From positions 2,418,001 through 2,482,000 of the forward strand of contig NZ_CP081497.1 of NCBI RefSeq assembly GCF_019774615.1: 64,000 bases of DNA, given 5' to 3'. Source of the DNA: Streptomyces sp. BHT-5-2. Lineage in GTDB: Bacteria; Actinomycetota; Actinomycetes; Streptomycetales; Streptomycetaceae. Below the pieces are notes generated by a model. It saw only the letters and a list, made by a program, of their open reading frames with translations. It did no database searches and had not been told where the DNA came from. Positions 8,893-17,632 of this stretch are shown here, piece after piece. Positions within the stretch are counted from its first letter, which is position 1; every line of letters begins with the position of its first letter. A program made the position numbers and the translations under genes.

Positions 8893-10662
8893 TCAGTACT
8901 GGATGGTGTGGTCGTAGAGGATGTCTCGGGCCTTGGTGCCGCTGTCGAGGCCGTAGTCGGGCCGGTCCTCGACGAAGTACTCGCGGAGGCTGGACTGCTG
9001 GGTCTTGGTCATCATGGTGTTGCTCCTGGCCCAGCCGCCGTCGACCTGGGACCACAGGTCGACCAGCGCGGTGGCGACGCGGGCCTCGCAGGCGTCGCCC
9101 GGGTCGATACCCGTCGTGGAGCGGTCGTTGGCGAGATTCTGGGAGCTGCCGTTGCCCCAGTAGTAGGTGGTGTCGTTGAACGTGTGGAACGCCACCGCGT
9201 TGGCGAAGCCCTCGGTCCAGCCGCAGCTGGTGGAGGAGGTGCGGCTCACGTAGTGGGGCGAGCAGTTGCTCACGTTCGGCCACCAGCCCTTGTAGAGCTT
9301 GCCCATGAGGGCGTGGCCCGCCTCGTGGACGACGGTGTGTTCGGAGTCGGGGTCGTTGTCCGCGAGGTGGATCTTGTCCTCGTTGGTCGACCAGTAGGTG
9401 CCGTCGGTGGAGCCGGGGTACCACTGGACGGTGATCGGCGTGCAGTGGCCGTCCTGCTGGCTGCCGGTCCAGCAGTTGGTGGTGGAACCGCGGGTCCACC
9501 ACAGCTTGTTGAGGGTGTCGAGGGCGTGCCAGGCACGGCTCTGCCCTTCGTTGGCGTAGACGTTGCCCAGGCTGGTGCTGCCCGAGACGTTGTCCTGCGA
9601 GTAGGTGGCGGTGGCGTAGCGGCGGCCGTTGCCGTCGACCACGGACCACGACTGGCCGGCCTGGGTCTGGAACTCCACCCAGACCTTGGAGGTGACGGAG
9701 GTGGTGGGGGTGTAGCAGAGGTTGAAGCTGCCGTTGTTGTTGCCGGTCATCCCCGTGGCGAGCTGCTGCGTACCGCTGTTGGCGGTGGGCTGGCCCCACA
9801 GGGTGACGTTGGCGTTGTGGACCGGCTCGTCCCGGTTGGCCTTGCCGTTCCAACTACCGCCCTCGGCGGACTGGAAACGGTTGCGGAAGGTGCCGCTGAT
9901 GCAGACCTGCGAGGAGCCCCCGGCCCGGCCGGCGGCGCGCGGGGCGGCCGGGCCGGAGGCGGCCGAGGCGCGGGCCGGGGAGGACGCCGGGGCGGGAGCG
10001 GGTGCCTTGGGGGTGACCGGGCGTTCCTTGCGAGCGCCGGGCGCGGGACGGTGGACCGGGGCCGGACGGGCCTTGGTGACCGATATGCCCTGGTCGGAGG
10101 AGCCGTTGGCCTTGCCGACGGTGAGCTCGACCGAGTCGTGTCCGGCGCGGCGCGGGTCGGGGTGGTCGATGTCGCTGATGTCCGCCTGGATCTGGGCGGG
10201 TCCGGCGGCGACCGCCGTGACCTTGAGATGGACGGCCCGGGTGCCGGGGGTGAGGGAAAGGGTGCTGCTGGTGCGCTGGCCGAAGGTGTCCGTGGTGGGC
10301 GCGGCGAGGCCGGAGCCTCCACTGTCGGATATCCGGAGCGCGGGCGGTAGTTGGACGGCCAGGCCGGCGCGCTTGACGTCGGTCTGCGCCTTGACGTTCA
10401 CGGTGAGGGTGGCCTGCTCGCCGACGGCGGGGAGGTGGTCGAGGGACGCGGTGACACCGAGACAGCTCAGCGGTGCCTCGGAGTTCTTCTCCGCAGGGCG
10501 GATCGTGCAGGCGCCGGCCGGTGCGGGGGTGTGGGCCTGGGGGGAGCTTCCCGCGAACGCGGACGGCATGACGACGGCCGCCAGGCAGACGCCTGTGCCT
10601 GCCATCGCGGTCAGAGCGACAGTTCTGGGAACCCGTCTCCGGGCCCGTCGTATTCGGGACAT
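8893..10662 (-). CDS. Secreted zinc metalloprotease-like protein
   Basis: A 589-residue exported protein. Residues 1-38 form a signal peptide with an Arg-rich start (MSRIRRARRRVPR), a hydrophobic core and a likely cut after SAFA. A beta-rich domain follows (about 50-180), then a Pro/Ala/Arg-rich linker (about 195-245), then the catalytic part, which holds the zinc motif HEAGHALMG near residue 441 and a downstream CGWTEGFAN that may give the third ligand (gluzincin-like Glu). Several paired Cys fit an extracellular protein. It stands alone between a small gene and a transposon scar. Substrate unknown. Confidence 0.85.
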   Translation of the reverse strand: MSRIRRARRRVPRTVALTAMAGTGVCLAAVVMPSAFAGSSPQAHTPAPAGACTIRPAEKNSEAPLSCLGVTASLDHLPAVGEQATLTVNVKAQTDVKRAGLAVQLPPALRISDSGGSGLAAPTTDTFGQRTSSTLSLTPGTRAVHLKVTAVAAGPAQIQADISDIDHPDPRRAGHDSVELTVGKANGSSDQGISVTKARPAPVHRPAPGARKERPVTPKAPAPAPASSPARASAASGPAAPRAAGRAGGSSQVCISGTFRNRFQSAEGGSWNGKANRDEPVHNANVTLWGQPTANSGTQQLATGMTGNNNGSFNLCYTPTTSVTSKVWVEFQTQAGQSWSVVDGNGRRYATATYSQDNVSGSTSLGNVYANEGQSRAWHALDTLNKLWWTRGSTTNCWTGSQQDGHCTPITVQWYPGSTDGTYWSTNEDKIHLADNDPDSEHTVVHEAGHALMGKLYKGWWPNVSNCSPHYVSRTSSTSCGWTEGFANAVAFHTFNDTTYYWGNGSSQNLANDRSTTGIDPGDACEARVATALVDLWSQVDGGWARSNTMMTKTQQSSLREYFVEDRPDYGLDSGTKARDILYDHTIQY

Positions 10663-10969
10663 GGGTGTGCCTTCCTACGGCGTGCACCAGCCGACTTCGG
10701 TGCACGCCGACAAAGCGTGAGGGGGGTAAGGAACTGACCCCGGGTCACTACAGCCATCAAGCTTTGGCCGTAGCTGCACCGCGGGTAACAGGTGGGCGGA
10801 ACCATATACCGCACGGCTCGCGCATGTCACTGGCGTCGGAGAAGAGAACGAGACGTGCGATGCCTGGCGTTGGCGGATGCCTGACCGCCACCGACTCGGC
10901 GTCGCCTTGGGCCTGCTGCCTGCCCAACACACCACCGACGACGCCTGGCAGCGCAGCCGGAGCCGTGGG

Positions 10970-11139
10970 CGGGCCGACAGTCGTACGCCTGCCGGAACAA
11001 CCGCGCCTACCTGCGCCCGCCGGGGAATCCGCTGCACCATTTCGGACAAGTCCGACCGGGCCCGCAACCACACGTGCGCCGAACTCGCGGTCCGTACGAG
11101 GCCACCGTCCTCGTTGCCGCCGTCAACGAGTGGTTGTGA
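10970..11139 (+). pseudogene. Remnant of an IS5-family (DDE) transposase, C-terminal end
   Basis: No single frame is open, but pieces in different frames read in order as the tail of an IS5-like transposase: SYACRNNRAYLR, then RRGIRCTISDKSDRARN, then YEATVLVAAVNEWL followed by TGA at 11137-11139. At least two frameshifts and a deletion are needed. Upstream sequence back to about 10880 may hold more of it but cannot be read with confidence. The tail overlaps the end of the GNAT gene on the other strand by 17 bases. Confidence 0.7.
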
Positions 11140-11665
11140 CGTACTGGTCCGACGACAACTCGAACACCCGGACTCGCCGACCGCCGGTGGGATTGACGGT
11201 CTCACGGACCGGACGCATCCCCAGTTTGGTCATGATCCGTTCGGAGGCGTCGTTGCCCACTTGAGCGATGCTGACGATCCGCTCCAGACCTCGCTCTTCG
11301 AACCCGAACCGTACAGCGGCCGCGGCGGCCTCGGTGGCCAAGCCCTGCCCCCAGTGGGAATGTCCCAGCCGCCAGCCCACCTCGACCGCCGGCAGTACCT
11401 CCGGCAAGAAGTGGGGCACCGAAAGGCCGGTGAAGCCGGCCAGTTCGCCAGTGGACCGGACCTCCACGGCGAACAGTCCGAAGCCCCGCGACTCCCACTC
11501 GCTCTCCCATGCCTGGATCCCGCCGCGAGTCTGCTGTTCGTCACGGACGCTGCCGTCACGGATCCACCGCATGACCTCGGGGTCGGCGTTGATGGCAGCC
11601 ATCGGCGCGACGTCCTCCTCGCGCCAGCGACGCAGGATCAAACGGGGAGTCTCCAGCGTGACCAT
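11123..11665 (-). CDS. GNAT family N-acetyltransferase (RimJ/RimL type)
   Basis: A 180-residue protein from MVTLETPRLILRRW, the usual RimJ/RimL start. The acetyl-CoA site is visible in GWRLGHSHWGQGLATEAA near residue 100, and the late NDASERIMTKLGMRPV motif is typical. Likely acetylates a small molecule or an N terminus. A longer frame (ATG at 11725) adds 20 residues without family resemblance and was not used. Its 3' end runs into the transposase scar, which may have replaced the original tail. Confidence 0.85.
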   Translation of the reverse strand: MVTLETPRLILRRWREEDVAPMAAINADPEVMRWIRDGSVRDEQQTRGGIQAWESEWESRGFGLFAVEVRSTGELAGFTGLSVPHFLPEVLPAVEVGWRLGHSHWGQGLATEAAAAAVRFGFEERGLERIVSIAQVGNDASERIMTKLGMRPVRETVNPTGGRRVRVFELSSDQYVTTTR

Positions 11666-11776
11666 CCAGGCATTGTGGATCACGAAATGGGCTCTACGCC
11701 ATCCTCGCCGGGCGCTTTCGATCACATCAAGTGCCCTCCTGGACCGGCTCCGACGTCAAAAGTCGGGGGAGGCCGG

Positions 11777-13014
11777 ATGCCCGGTGCGCGGTTGTCGGTT
11801 GAGTGCGATGACCCGGTCGAAGGGCTTGCGGAGCTGGCGGACTGGCTGGGCCAGGAGCCTGAGCTTCTGGGCCGGGGCAGCAATCGGCGCGAAGCGTGTC
11901 GGCGACGTCGAGGCGTTGGTGCGAGAGGCACTCGGGCGGGCAGAACGAGCGGGCGGGCGGTCGATCCTGATCGGCCGAGGATCGTGCTGGTCGGCACTCC
12001 CTCCTACGAAGATCCGGAACTGCCGGACGTGCCGGTGATCGCCAACAACATCAGCGACCTGACCCGGGTGCTCACCGATCAAAACCTCGGCGGCTTCAGC
12101 CCGTTCCATCGCGTTGCGGTTCCCGCGGCGGCCAGCGTGGCCCAGGTCGGTGACGTGTTGGTGCGTACGGCCGAAGAGGCGGAGGATTTGCTGCTGTTCT
12201 ACTACAGCGGACACGGCCTGCTCGGCCCGCGGCGTCGGGAGTCGTATCTGAGACCGAGCGGCTCTTGGCCATGCTGAGTGCCGGCGGCCCGACGGCCGGG
12301 ACGTTGATCGGTTTCGGAGACATCTACCGCCACCTGCACACCCGGTTGCGTGCCGACGGCCTTCCGGTGCCGCAGCAGTGCGGCACGCACACCGCGGACC
12401 TGCTTGGACTGGTGCGCAACGTCCACTCCGCACACACGGCAGCTGTACCGGACGATGCATCAGGCGTGGCTGTGGCTGATGACGGTTCGGCGACGGCTGA
12501 TGATGACGAACCTGAGCCCGTGCCCGTCCCGGCCAAGGACGGTCGCCTCAGGCATGCCGAACGCATTGCGAGCACGATCGCTGATGGACGGTGGCGGGCC
12601 CGTGCGCTGACGAATATGGTTCTCGCGGCGGCGACGGAACTCGAATCCGACCATGTGGGGCGCCTGTTGGAGCGGGTGGAAAACGCCGTGAACACGATCG
12701 GCGACGGATGTGCCCAAGTCGGCGCGCTGACCGCCGCGGCCACTGCGGTGTCCGCCCTCGACCCCGACCGGGCCGAACATATCGCGAACACGATCACCGA
12801 CAAGCAGCAGCAGGCGAGGGCGCTGGCTCCCGAACGCCTCGCGAGCGCAATTGCTCGCGAGGAATTCGCTGTACAGGTACTGGCCAGTGTCGCCAGGGCA
12901 GTGGCCGCGGCTGATTCTGATCACGCGCGGCGTATCGCCGACCCGGTCCCCAGCACGGCGAAGGCGGAGGTCCTGTACTCGATGGTTGTTGCGCTGATAA
13001 AGACGACGCCCTGA
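11777..13014 (+). pseudogene. Decayed EACC1-caspase-helical repeat conflict protein
   Basis: Pieces in three frames join into one known architecture. Residues from 11777 (LAELADWLGQEPELLGRG) match the start of the EACC1 domain; frame 3 then gives RVGDVEALVREALGRAE, the end of EACC1; from about 11970 the first frame resumes with a caspase-like core (IVLVGTPSYEDPELPDVP, later LLLFYYSGHGLLG holding the catalytic His). After 12240 there is a jump to a third frame with the caspase tail (TLIGFGDIYRHL, ADLLGLVRN) and then helical repeats of the type AERIA.TI.D....RALT. The segment that should carry the catalytic Cys is missing, and about 60 residues of EACC1 are gone too. The protein cannot be active as a protease. 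Confidence 0.7.
12265..13014 (+). CDS. Remaining open frame: caspase tail plus alpha-helical repeats
   Basis: This 249-residue frame (TTG start; first ATG at 12271) is the intact 3' part of the broken caspase gene. Residues 1-55 are the end of a caspase-like domain; 90-245 are three to four imperfect repeats of about 35 residues (HAERIASTIADGRWRARAL, RAEHIANTITDKQQQARAL, HARRIADPVPS). Such repeats are joined to effector domains in actinobacterial conflict systems. No ribosome site precedes it, so it may not be translated on its own. Confidence 0.45.
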   Translation: MAMLSAGGPTAGTLIGFGDIYRHLHTRLRADGLPVPQQCGTHTADLLGLVRNVHSAHTAAVPDDASGVAVADDGSATADDDEPEPVPVPAKDGRLRHAERIASTIADGRWRARALTNMVLAAATELESDHVGRLLERVENAVNTIGDGCAQVGALTAAATAVSALDPDRAEHIANTITDKQQQARALAPERLASAIAREEFAVQVLASVARAVAAADSDHARRIADPVPSTAKAEVLYSMVVALIKTTP

Positions 13015-13258
13015 CACGTCGGTGCGGAAATGACAACCAGGCAACCGGCCTTCCTCGCCTGGCTCTGCCTCGGGGCTGAGGCGCTCGCGGCACGCGGCGC
13101 CGGATCATGCCATGCAACACCTTGCTTTTCCGTGAGTTCTAACGTTTTGTTAATGGAGTTGAATGATTGCGGTAATAGTCGCAACGAAAGCGAGGTGCGG
13201 TTCGTGACTCCCGCCACAGCCGGGGGTCTGATATATGCCGCACTGTTACGATCGCGGC

Positions 13259-14185
13259 ATGCTGATTTCGCGGCAGTTAATCTACTTCACGAGTCTCGCC
13301 AAAGAGTTACATTTCGGGCGCACTGCAGAATTTCTCCACATTACGCAGTCCGCCCTTTCTCAGAGCATTCGGTCCATGGAGCGTTCGCTGGGGCTGGAAC
13401 TCTTCGAGCGCGATCGACAGGGCGTCCAACTGACCGACGCCGGGCGGGCGCTGCTGGCGGAGGCCGACGAACTCGTCGAGCAGTCCGAGCGTGCCCTCAG
13501 GGCAGTGCGTCGAGCGGCGCAGGGGTGTCGAGGAACGCTGCGCGTTCTGTACAGCCGTTCCGGCGTCCATCTTGGGCAGCGCGGTCTCGTGGAGGAGTTC
13601 CGCCGCCGGTATCCGGGGGTTGAGGTGCGCACCGAGGCCGGGTGGGCGGCGCACAATCTGGAAGCCTTGCACGCGGGTACGGCGGATGTCGCGTTCCTGC
13701 GCACGCCCCCGTGCTCCTCGGATGTGACCACCCATGTGGTCAGCCGCGAAGAGTTGGTTGCCGTCGTGCCTGTGGGGTCGACGGTGGCTTCCTCCCGCGA
13801 CGTGGTCAGCCCGGAAGAGCTGCGCGGTCAGCCGGTGGTGACGTGGCCACGGTGCCAGGCACCGGAGCTCTACGACCGCATTCTGGCGCAGGTGTGGCGC
13901 ACGGAGGACCCGCCCGTCGGCGTGGTCGAGCCCGACTACGCGAACGTCATCGAGGCGGTCCGTGCGGGTCACGGCATCGCGGTGCTGGACCGTCGGCTCG
14001 CGGAGACGGCTGGGCAGGACGGGCTGGTGATCCGTCGGTTCGTTCCGCCGCGTCCGGTCGGCGAGGTCTCCGTGGCATGGCTGCGCGGGGCCACCGCACC
14101 GGTGCTCCGCCGCTTCGTCGGCTTTCTCAGGGCCGAGCGGCCGGCGCCCTCGGCGGCCATGAAGGTCGGCGTAGCGGCGGGGTGA
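13259..14185 (+). CDS. LysR family transcriptional regulator
   Basis: A 308-residue protein with an N-terminal winged helix (ELHFGRTAEFLHITQSALSQ, residues 16-35) and a substrate-binding-like C-terminal half with HGIAVLDRRLAE near residue 240. The ATG at 13259 gives the standard MLISRQLIYF start; an ATG 24 bases upstream adds eight atypical residues. The first 150 bases of the gene and its leader are noticeably AT-richer than the surroundings. It converges on an MFS transporter gene that it may regulate. Confidence 0.88.
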   Translation: MLISRQLIYFTSLAKELHFGRTAEFLHITQSALSQSIRSMERSLGLELFERDRQGVQLTDAGRALLAEADELVEQSERALRAVRRAAQGCRGTLRVLYSRSGVHLGQRGLVEEFRRRYPGVEVRTEAGWAAHNLEALHAGTADVAFLRTPPCSSDVTTHVVSREELVAVVPVGSTVASSRDVVSPEELRGQPVVTWPRCQAPELYDRILAQVWRTEDPPVGVVEPDYANVIEAVRAGHGIAVLDRRLAETAGQDGLVIRRFVPPRPVGEVSVAWLRGATAPVLRRFVGFLRAERPAPSAAMKVGVAAG

Positions 14186-14273
14186 GAGGCGGCGCACCAT
14201 GGGGGAGCGGTCCACCGAACTTCCCTCACCAACGCGCCCGAGCCCGCACCCACACCAGCCGCTTCGCAGCACT

Positions 14274-14305
14274 TTGCCCCGCCGATCAGGTGATCGGCGG
14301 GGCAA
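14274..14305. terminator. Bidirectional terminator
   Basis: A perfect 15-bp inverted repeat (TTGCCCCGCCGATCA / TGATCGGCGGGGCAA) separated by only GG, placed between the convergent LysR and MFS genes. The T and A ends give U-rich tails on both strands. Confidence 0.85.
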
Positions 14306-14324
14306 GGCGACAGGGGCGGGTCCC

Positions 14325-15665
14325 CTAGATTTCCTCCGCGACGGCGGGTGTCGGGATAGCGGTGCCACGGTCACGCTTCCGCACGTAGCGGGTCATCAAT
14401 GCGTAGCTGGCCAGCCAGAACACGCCACCCAGGAAGATCAGCCAGGAGTCGCCGAGCACGGGGTCCAGGTTGGCGAGCAGGCCGGTCGCGACCCAGCCGA
14501 TGGCCATCACCGAGCCGCTGACGCCCAGTACCCAACCCTGCTTGTCCTCGGGCACGGCGTCCGAGAACACCGTGAGCAGCGTCGTGTAGGCAACCATGTC
14601 GAAGGCACCGATGACCATCGCCAACACCCATTGCCCGGCCTGGACGTGTACGAGCCCGGAGGCGACTTGGGCGACGCCGGCCACGACGAGGCCCACCTGT
14701 GCGGTGTAGGCGGCGGTGCGACGGCGCAACAGGGCGCGGACGACCACCGTGAGACCGACCACGAAGAAGGTGCCGATGAGACCGCTGAACAGGCCCAATC
14801 CAAGCGTGGAGTAATGGAATTCGTGCTGCAGCTGCAGCAGGATCATCTGGAAGTAGAGGCTGTAGCCGATCTGCATGAGCAGGAAGACCACGCAGAGCAG
14901 CCGCACCCGTTGGTCCGTGGCGGCCTCGGCGATGACTTTGAACGGCAGCAGCACACTGATCCTCCGTGTGCGCGCCGCCCGTGTCGTCTCCTTGAACTTC
15001 ACCAGAATCCACAGGTAGCAGGCGAAGGAGATGAGCCCGACGAGGGCGAACGGCGTCCAGTAGCTGAAGAAGCTCACCGTGGCGGAACTTGATGTCGCGC
15101 CGCCGATGACCGGGCCGATCACGATCCCCGCACTGTAGGCGATCGACATGACGCTCATGTTGATGGCCTTTGTCTCGGGGGTGCTCAGGTCCGAGATGGC
15201 TGCCTGTGCGATGCCCTGGCAGCCCGCCATGAGTCCGCCGAGGCCGCGGCCCACGATGAGCAGGACCAGACTGGGCAGGGCGGCTCCCGCGGCCATCATG
15301 AAGTAGCTGGCCGACAGGCCGAGCACACAGGTCGAGAGGACCCGCTTCCGTCCGAAGACGTCGGAGAGCTCACCCATCAGCGACGAGCCGAAGAACATGA
15401 ACAGCGGATACACGGCGTATCCGAGGCCGATGAAGAAGAACCGCCACTGTTCACTGATGCCGGCGGACAGGATGCCGGAGTGCGGGTCGCTGAAAATCGC
15501 CGACAGGATCGGGTAGACGAGGCCGAAGCCCATGGCGTCGATGCAGATGGCCAGCAACGACGGCGAAATCTTCCACAGATCGAGCTTCGCGCCCGGCTTG
15601 GCGCTGGACTTGGCGTGGGACAAGGCCTGTTCCGTCTTCTCTGCGCTGTTCTTTCCTAATCCCAT
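14325..15665 (-). CDS. MFS transporter (drug efflux type)
   Basis: A 446-residue membrane protein with about 12 transmembrane segments. The MFS loop 2-3 signature appears as GELSDVFGRKRVLS near residue 100, and IGPVIGGATSS near residue 185 resembles the motif C of antiporters, so drug/proton exchange is likely. An N-terminal 30-residue hydrophilic, Lys/Ser/Ala-rich extension precedes the first helix. AAGG lies just before the ATG. Upstream lies a large AT-rich control region with a strong inverted repeat. Confidence 0.88.
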   Translation of the reverse strand: MGLGKNSAEKTEQALSHAKSSAKPGAKLDLWKISPSLLAICIDAMGFGLVYPILSAIFSDPHSGILSAGISEQWRFFFIGLGYAVYPLFMFFGSSLMGELSDVFGRKRVLSTCVLGLSASYFMMAAGAALPSLVLLIVGRGLGGLMAGCQGIAQAAISDLSTPETKAINMSVMSIAYSAGIVIGPVIGGATSSSATVSFFSYWTPFALVGLISFACYLWILVKFKETTRAARTRRISVLLPFKVIAEAATDQRVRLLCVVFLLMQIGYSLYFQMILLQLQHEFHYSTLGLGLFSGLIGTFFVVGLTVVVRALLRRRTAAYTAQVGLVVAGVAQVASGLVHVQAGQWVLAMVIGAFDMVAYTTLLTVFSDAVPEDKQGWVLGVSGSVMAIGWVATGLLANLDPVLGDSWLIFLGGVFWLASYALMTRYVRKRDRGTAIPTPAVAEEI

Positions 15666-15680
15666 ATCGGTCCTTGTGTT

Positions 15681-15911
15681 TCACTTGCTCTCGTTGAACA
15701 GGCAGTCGGTGTACCGGGAGATCAGGCTGTCGTAGTCGTCGTCGGGGCACCGGAGCCCGATCGTCTCCAGGCGGCCTGCGTGGCTTCGGTGCGGACCGCT
15801 ATGGGGGGAGCTGTCCGGCGCGTCCGCGCGGTGTCCCGGAGCGATTCCCCTTTGCCGACTGGCGACCCGCCGGCCGACAGGTTCACCACCTGGGCGCCAC
15901 CGTGCGCCCAT
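15681..15911 (-). CDS. Doubtful small frame upstream of the MFS gene
   Basis: A 76-residue frame that ends 15 bases before the MFS start. Its last 25 residues (CPDDDYDSLISRYTDC) look protein-like, while the first part is Arg/Gly-rich and does not. It may be the 3' end of a lost gene. Function unknown. Confidence 0.25.
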   Translation of the reverse strand: MGARWRPGGEPVGRRVASRQRGIAPGHRADAPDSSPHSGPHRSHAGRLETIGLRCPDDDYDSLISRYTDCLFNESK

Positions 15912-16037
15912 GCAGCAAGGGCCTGACCTGGGAAGTGGAAAGCAGGCTTCTCATGTCGTTCACCGCCCCCGAAAATTCAGCGAATACACAATGCCTTCGG
16001 TGAAAAATAACCGTAGGTGATGGGGGTAGTTCGCGCC

Positions 16038-16071
16038 AACGAAAAATATTGATCACCTGATCAGTTTCGTT
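16038..16071. promoter_or_regulatory. AT-rich operator-like inverted repeat
   Basis: AACGAAA and TTTCGTT form perfect 7-bp outer arms; between them two copies of TGATCA flank CC. The element sits in the most AT-rich stretch of the 680-base space between the MFS gene and the AraC-type gene, where no gene was seen. It has the size of a site for a dimeric or tetrameric repressor. The regulator is unknown; LysR (13259) or AraC (16345) are neighbours. Confidence 0.5.
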
Positions 16072-16344
16072 AATCGCGGGGTTTGCGGAGTCCGTTGTCC
16101 CCGGTGCCGGCCTGCGCACACTGGGGCAACCGGAGGCTGCTCGGCGCGCGGTGACGACGCGCGCCGGCGCGGAAGCGATGCACATCGGATCCGTAGGTGG
16201 TTTCGCCCACTGCTGTGCCGTAGCGCATGACCCGGTCCGAGGCCAGGCTTTCGCCTGGGACGACCGGATCGCGTGAGACGGTCAGTGCGCCGGACTCTCA
16301 GATGATCTGGACAGGGCCGCGGCGGGCCGTGATGTGATGGCGCC

Positions 16345-16737
16345 GTGAGTCGCGCCGCAGAAGAGGTCAATCGCCGCATGCTCCGGGCGCGGGACGCGAT
16401 GGACCGCGTCTACGCGCAGCCGCTGGACGTGCCGGCCCTGGCACGGATCGCCCATGTGTCACCGGCGCACTTCTCCCGCACCTTCCGGGCCACGTTCGGC
16501 GAGACGCCGCATCGCTATCTGCAGCGCCGCCGTGTCGAGCGGGCCATGTTCCTGCTGCGGGAGACCGACCGCAGTGTGACGGACATCTGCTTCGAGGTCG
16601 GCTTCGGCAGCCCGGGAACCTTCAGCCGCACGTTCCGCGACATCGTTGGGCGGTCGCCGAGGACGTATCGCAAGGAAGCGGTGGCCACGGGCGTGCCGAC
16701 GTGCTTCACCATGGCGTGGACGCGACCGAGCGGCTGA
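16345..16737 (+). CDS. AraC family regulator, DNA-binding domain only
   Basis: A 130-residue protein that is almost wholly the AraC double helix-turn-helix: ALARIAHVSPAHFSRTFRATFGETP (first unit) and SVTDICFEVGFGSPGTFSRTF (second unit). It lacks a sensor domain. GTG start. The next gene is a VOC-family protein, a frequent pairing in actinomycetes, in which the regulator may control the VOC gene. Confidence 0.88.
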   Translation: MSRAAEEVNRRMLRARDAMDRVYAQPLDVPALARIAHVSPAHFSRTFRATFGETPHRYLQRRRVERAMFLLRETDRSVTDICFEVGFGSPGTFSRTFRDIVGRSPRTYRKEAVATGVPTCFTMAWTRPSG

Positions 16738-16818
16738 TCGTCCATCCGGTCCGGGCCGCCCGTCGACAGAGCAGTTCTGGATAAGTTTTCGTCCCGTCGG
16801 CTCAGTAGCGTGATGCAC

Positions 16819-17229
16819 ATGTTCAACGCAATCACGCACTCGCAGATATACGTCCTGGACCAGGACGAGGCCCTCGACTTCTACGTCGGCAAGCTCGGCC
16901 TGGAGGTCGCCGCCGACGTCGACCTGGGCTTCATGCGCTGGCTGGCCGTCAGCGTTCCCGGTCATCCCGAGCGCCAGATCCTGCTGGAGAAGCCCGGCGC
17001 TCCGGCGATGTCCGAGGAAACGGCGGAGCAGGTCCGGGAGTTGGTGACCAAGGGCGCGATGGGCGGGTGGCTGATCTTCACCACGGACGACTGCCGCAAG
17101 ACCTACGAGACGCTGCTGGGCCGAGGCGTGGAGTTCACCGAGGAGCCCACGGACCGTCCGTACGGTACCGACTGCGGACTTCGCGACCCGTTCGGCAACC
17201 GGATCCGCTTCACCCAGCCGAGGGCCTAG
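16819..17229 (+). CDS. VOC (glyoxalase/bleomycin-resistance) family protein
   Basis: A 136-residue protein with the paired beta-alpha-beta-beta-beta VOC fold: THSQIYVLDQDEALDFYVGKLGLEV at the start and GLRDPFGNRIRFTQP at the end. Metal-binding positions (His at the first strand, Glu replaced near the end) are partly kept. It could be a dioxygenase, lyase or binding protein. ATGs occur at 16813 and 16819; the second gives the usual MFNAITHSQIY start. Confidence 0.85.
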   Translation: MFNAITHSQIYVLDQDEALDFYVGKLGLEVAADVDLGFMRWLAVSVPGHPERQILLEKPGAPAMSEETAEQVRELVTKGAMGGWLIFTTDDCRKTYETLLGRGVEFTEEPTDRPYGTDCGLRDPFGNRIRFTQPRA

Positions 17230-17511
17230 GAGTTCCTACGGTAGGCGGGCTGCCGGCCGCGGGCGTTGCCGGAGCGGCCGCGGCCTTGCGGATCTCGCGC
17301 ATTGTCGGCAGGCCGTTGATCACCATCAGTGTCGCGGTCAGGCCGTGGACGCCGAGCCCGGTGGCCACGGAGCCGTGGTGAACCAGCACGGTGGCCATGT
17401 CGCCGTACGCGGCGAGGGACTCCACCGGCAGCACCCAGCCCGGCGCCCCGCGGTGGCCCGTCACCAGCAGGATGCCCAGGACCAGGACCAGGACGACGTG
17501 AGGATTTCCTT
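17210..17511 (-). pseudogene. Fragment of a small membrane protein gene
   Basis: The frame reads VVLVLVLGILLVTG, then VLPVESLAAYGDMATVLVHH and HGLTATLMVINGLPTMREIRKA, which looks like the C-terminal half of a small membrane protein. No start lies upstream in frame; the open frame begins at a 20-bp tandem duplication that shifts the reading frame. The stop overlaps the VOC gene end by 20 bases. Confidence 0.4.
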
Positions 17512-17531
17512 GACGACGTGCGGATTTCCTT
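17492..17531. repeat. 20-bp tandem duplication
   Basis: GACGACGTGAGGATTTCCTT is followed at once by GACGACGTGCGGATTTCCTT (one mismatch). Since 20 is not a multiple of three, the duplication shifts any frame that crosses it. Confidence 0.9.
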
Positions 17532-17632
17532 GATGATCAGGAATCCGTCGCCGTCGCCGGACGGCCAGCTCGGCAGGCCGAAGCCCGGTGCCGACTGCCC
17601 GCCCGGAGAACTCCCCGGCTACAACTGCCGTG

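Noticed and set aside
10877..12277. One continuous 466-residue gene
   Set aside because: Only its last 165 residues resemble a family (EACC1/caspase); the first part is antisense to the GNAT gene and the IS remnant.
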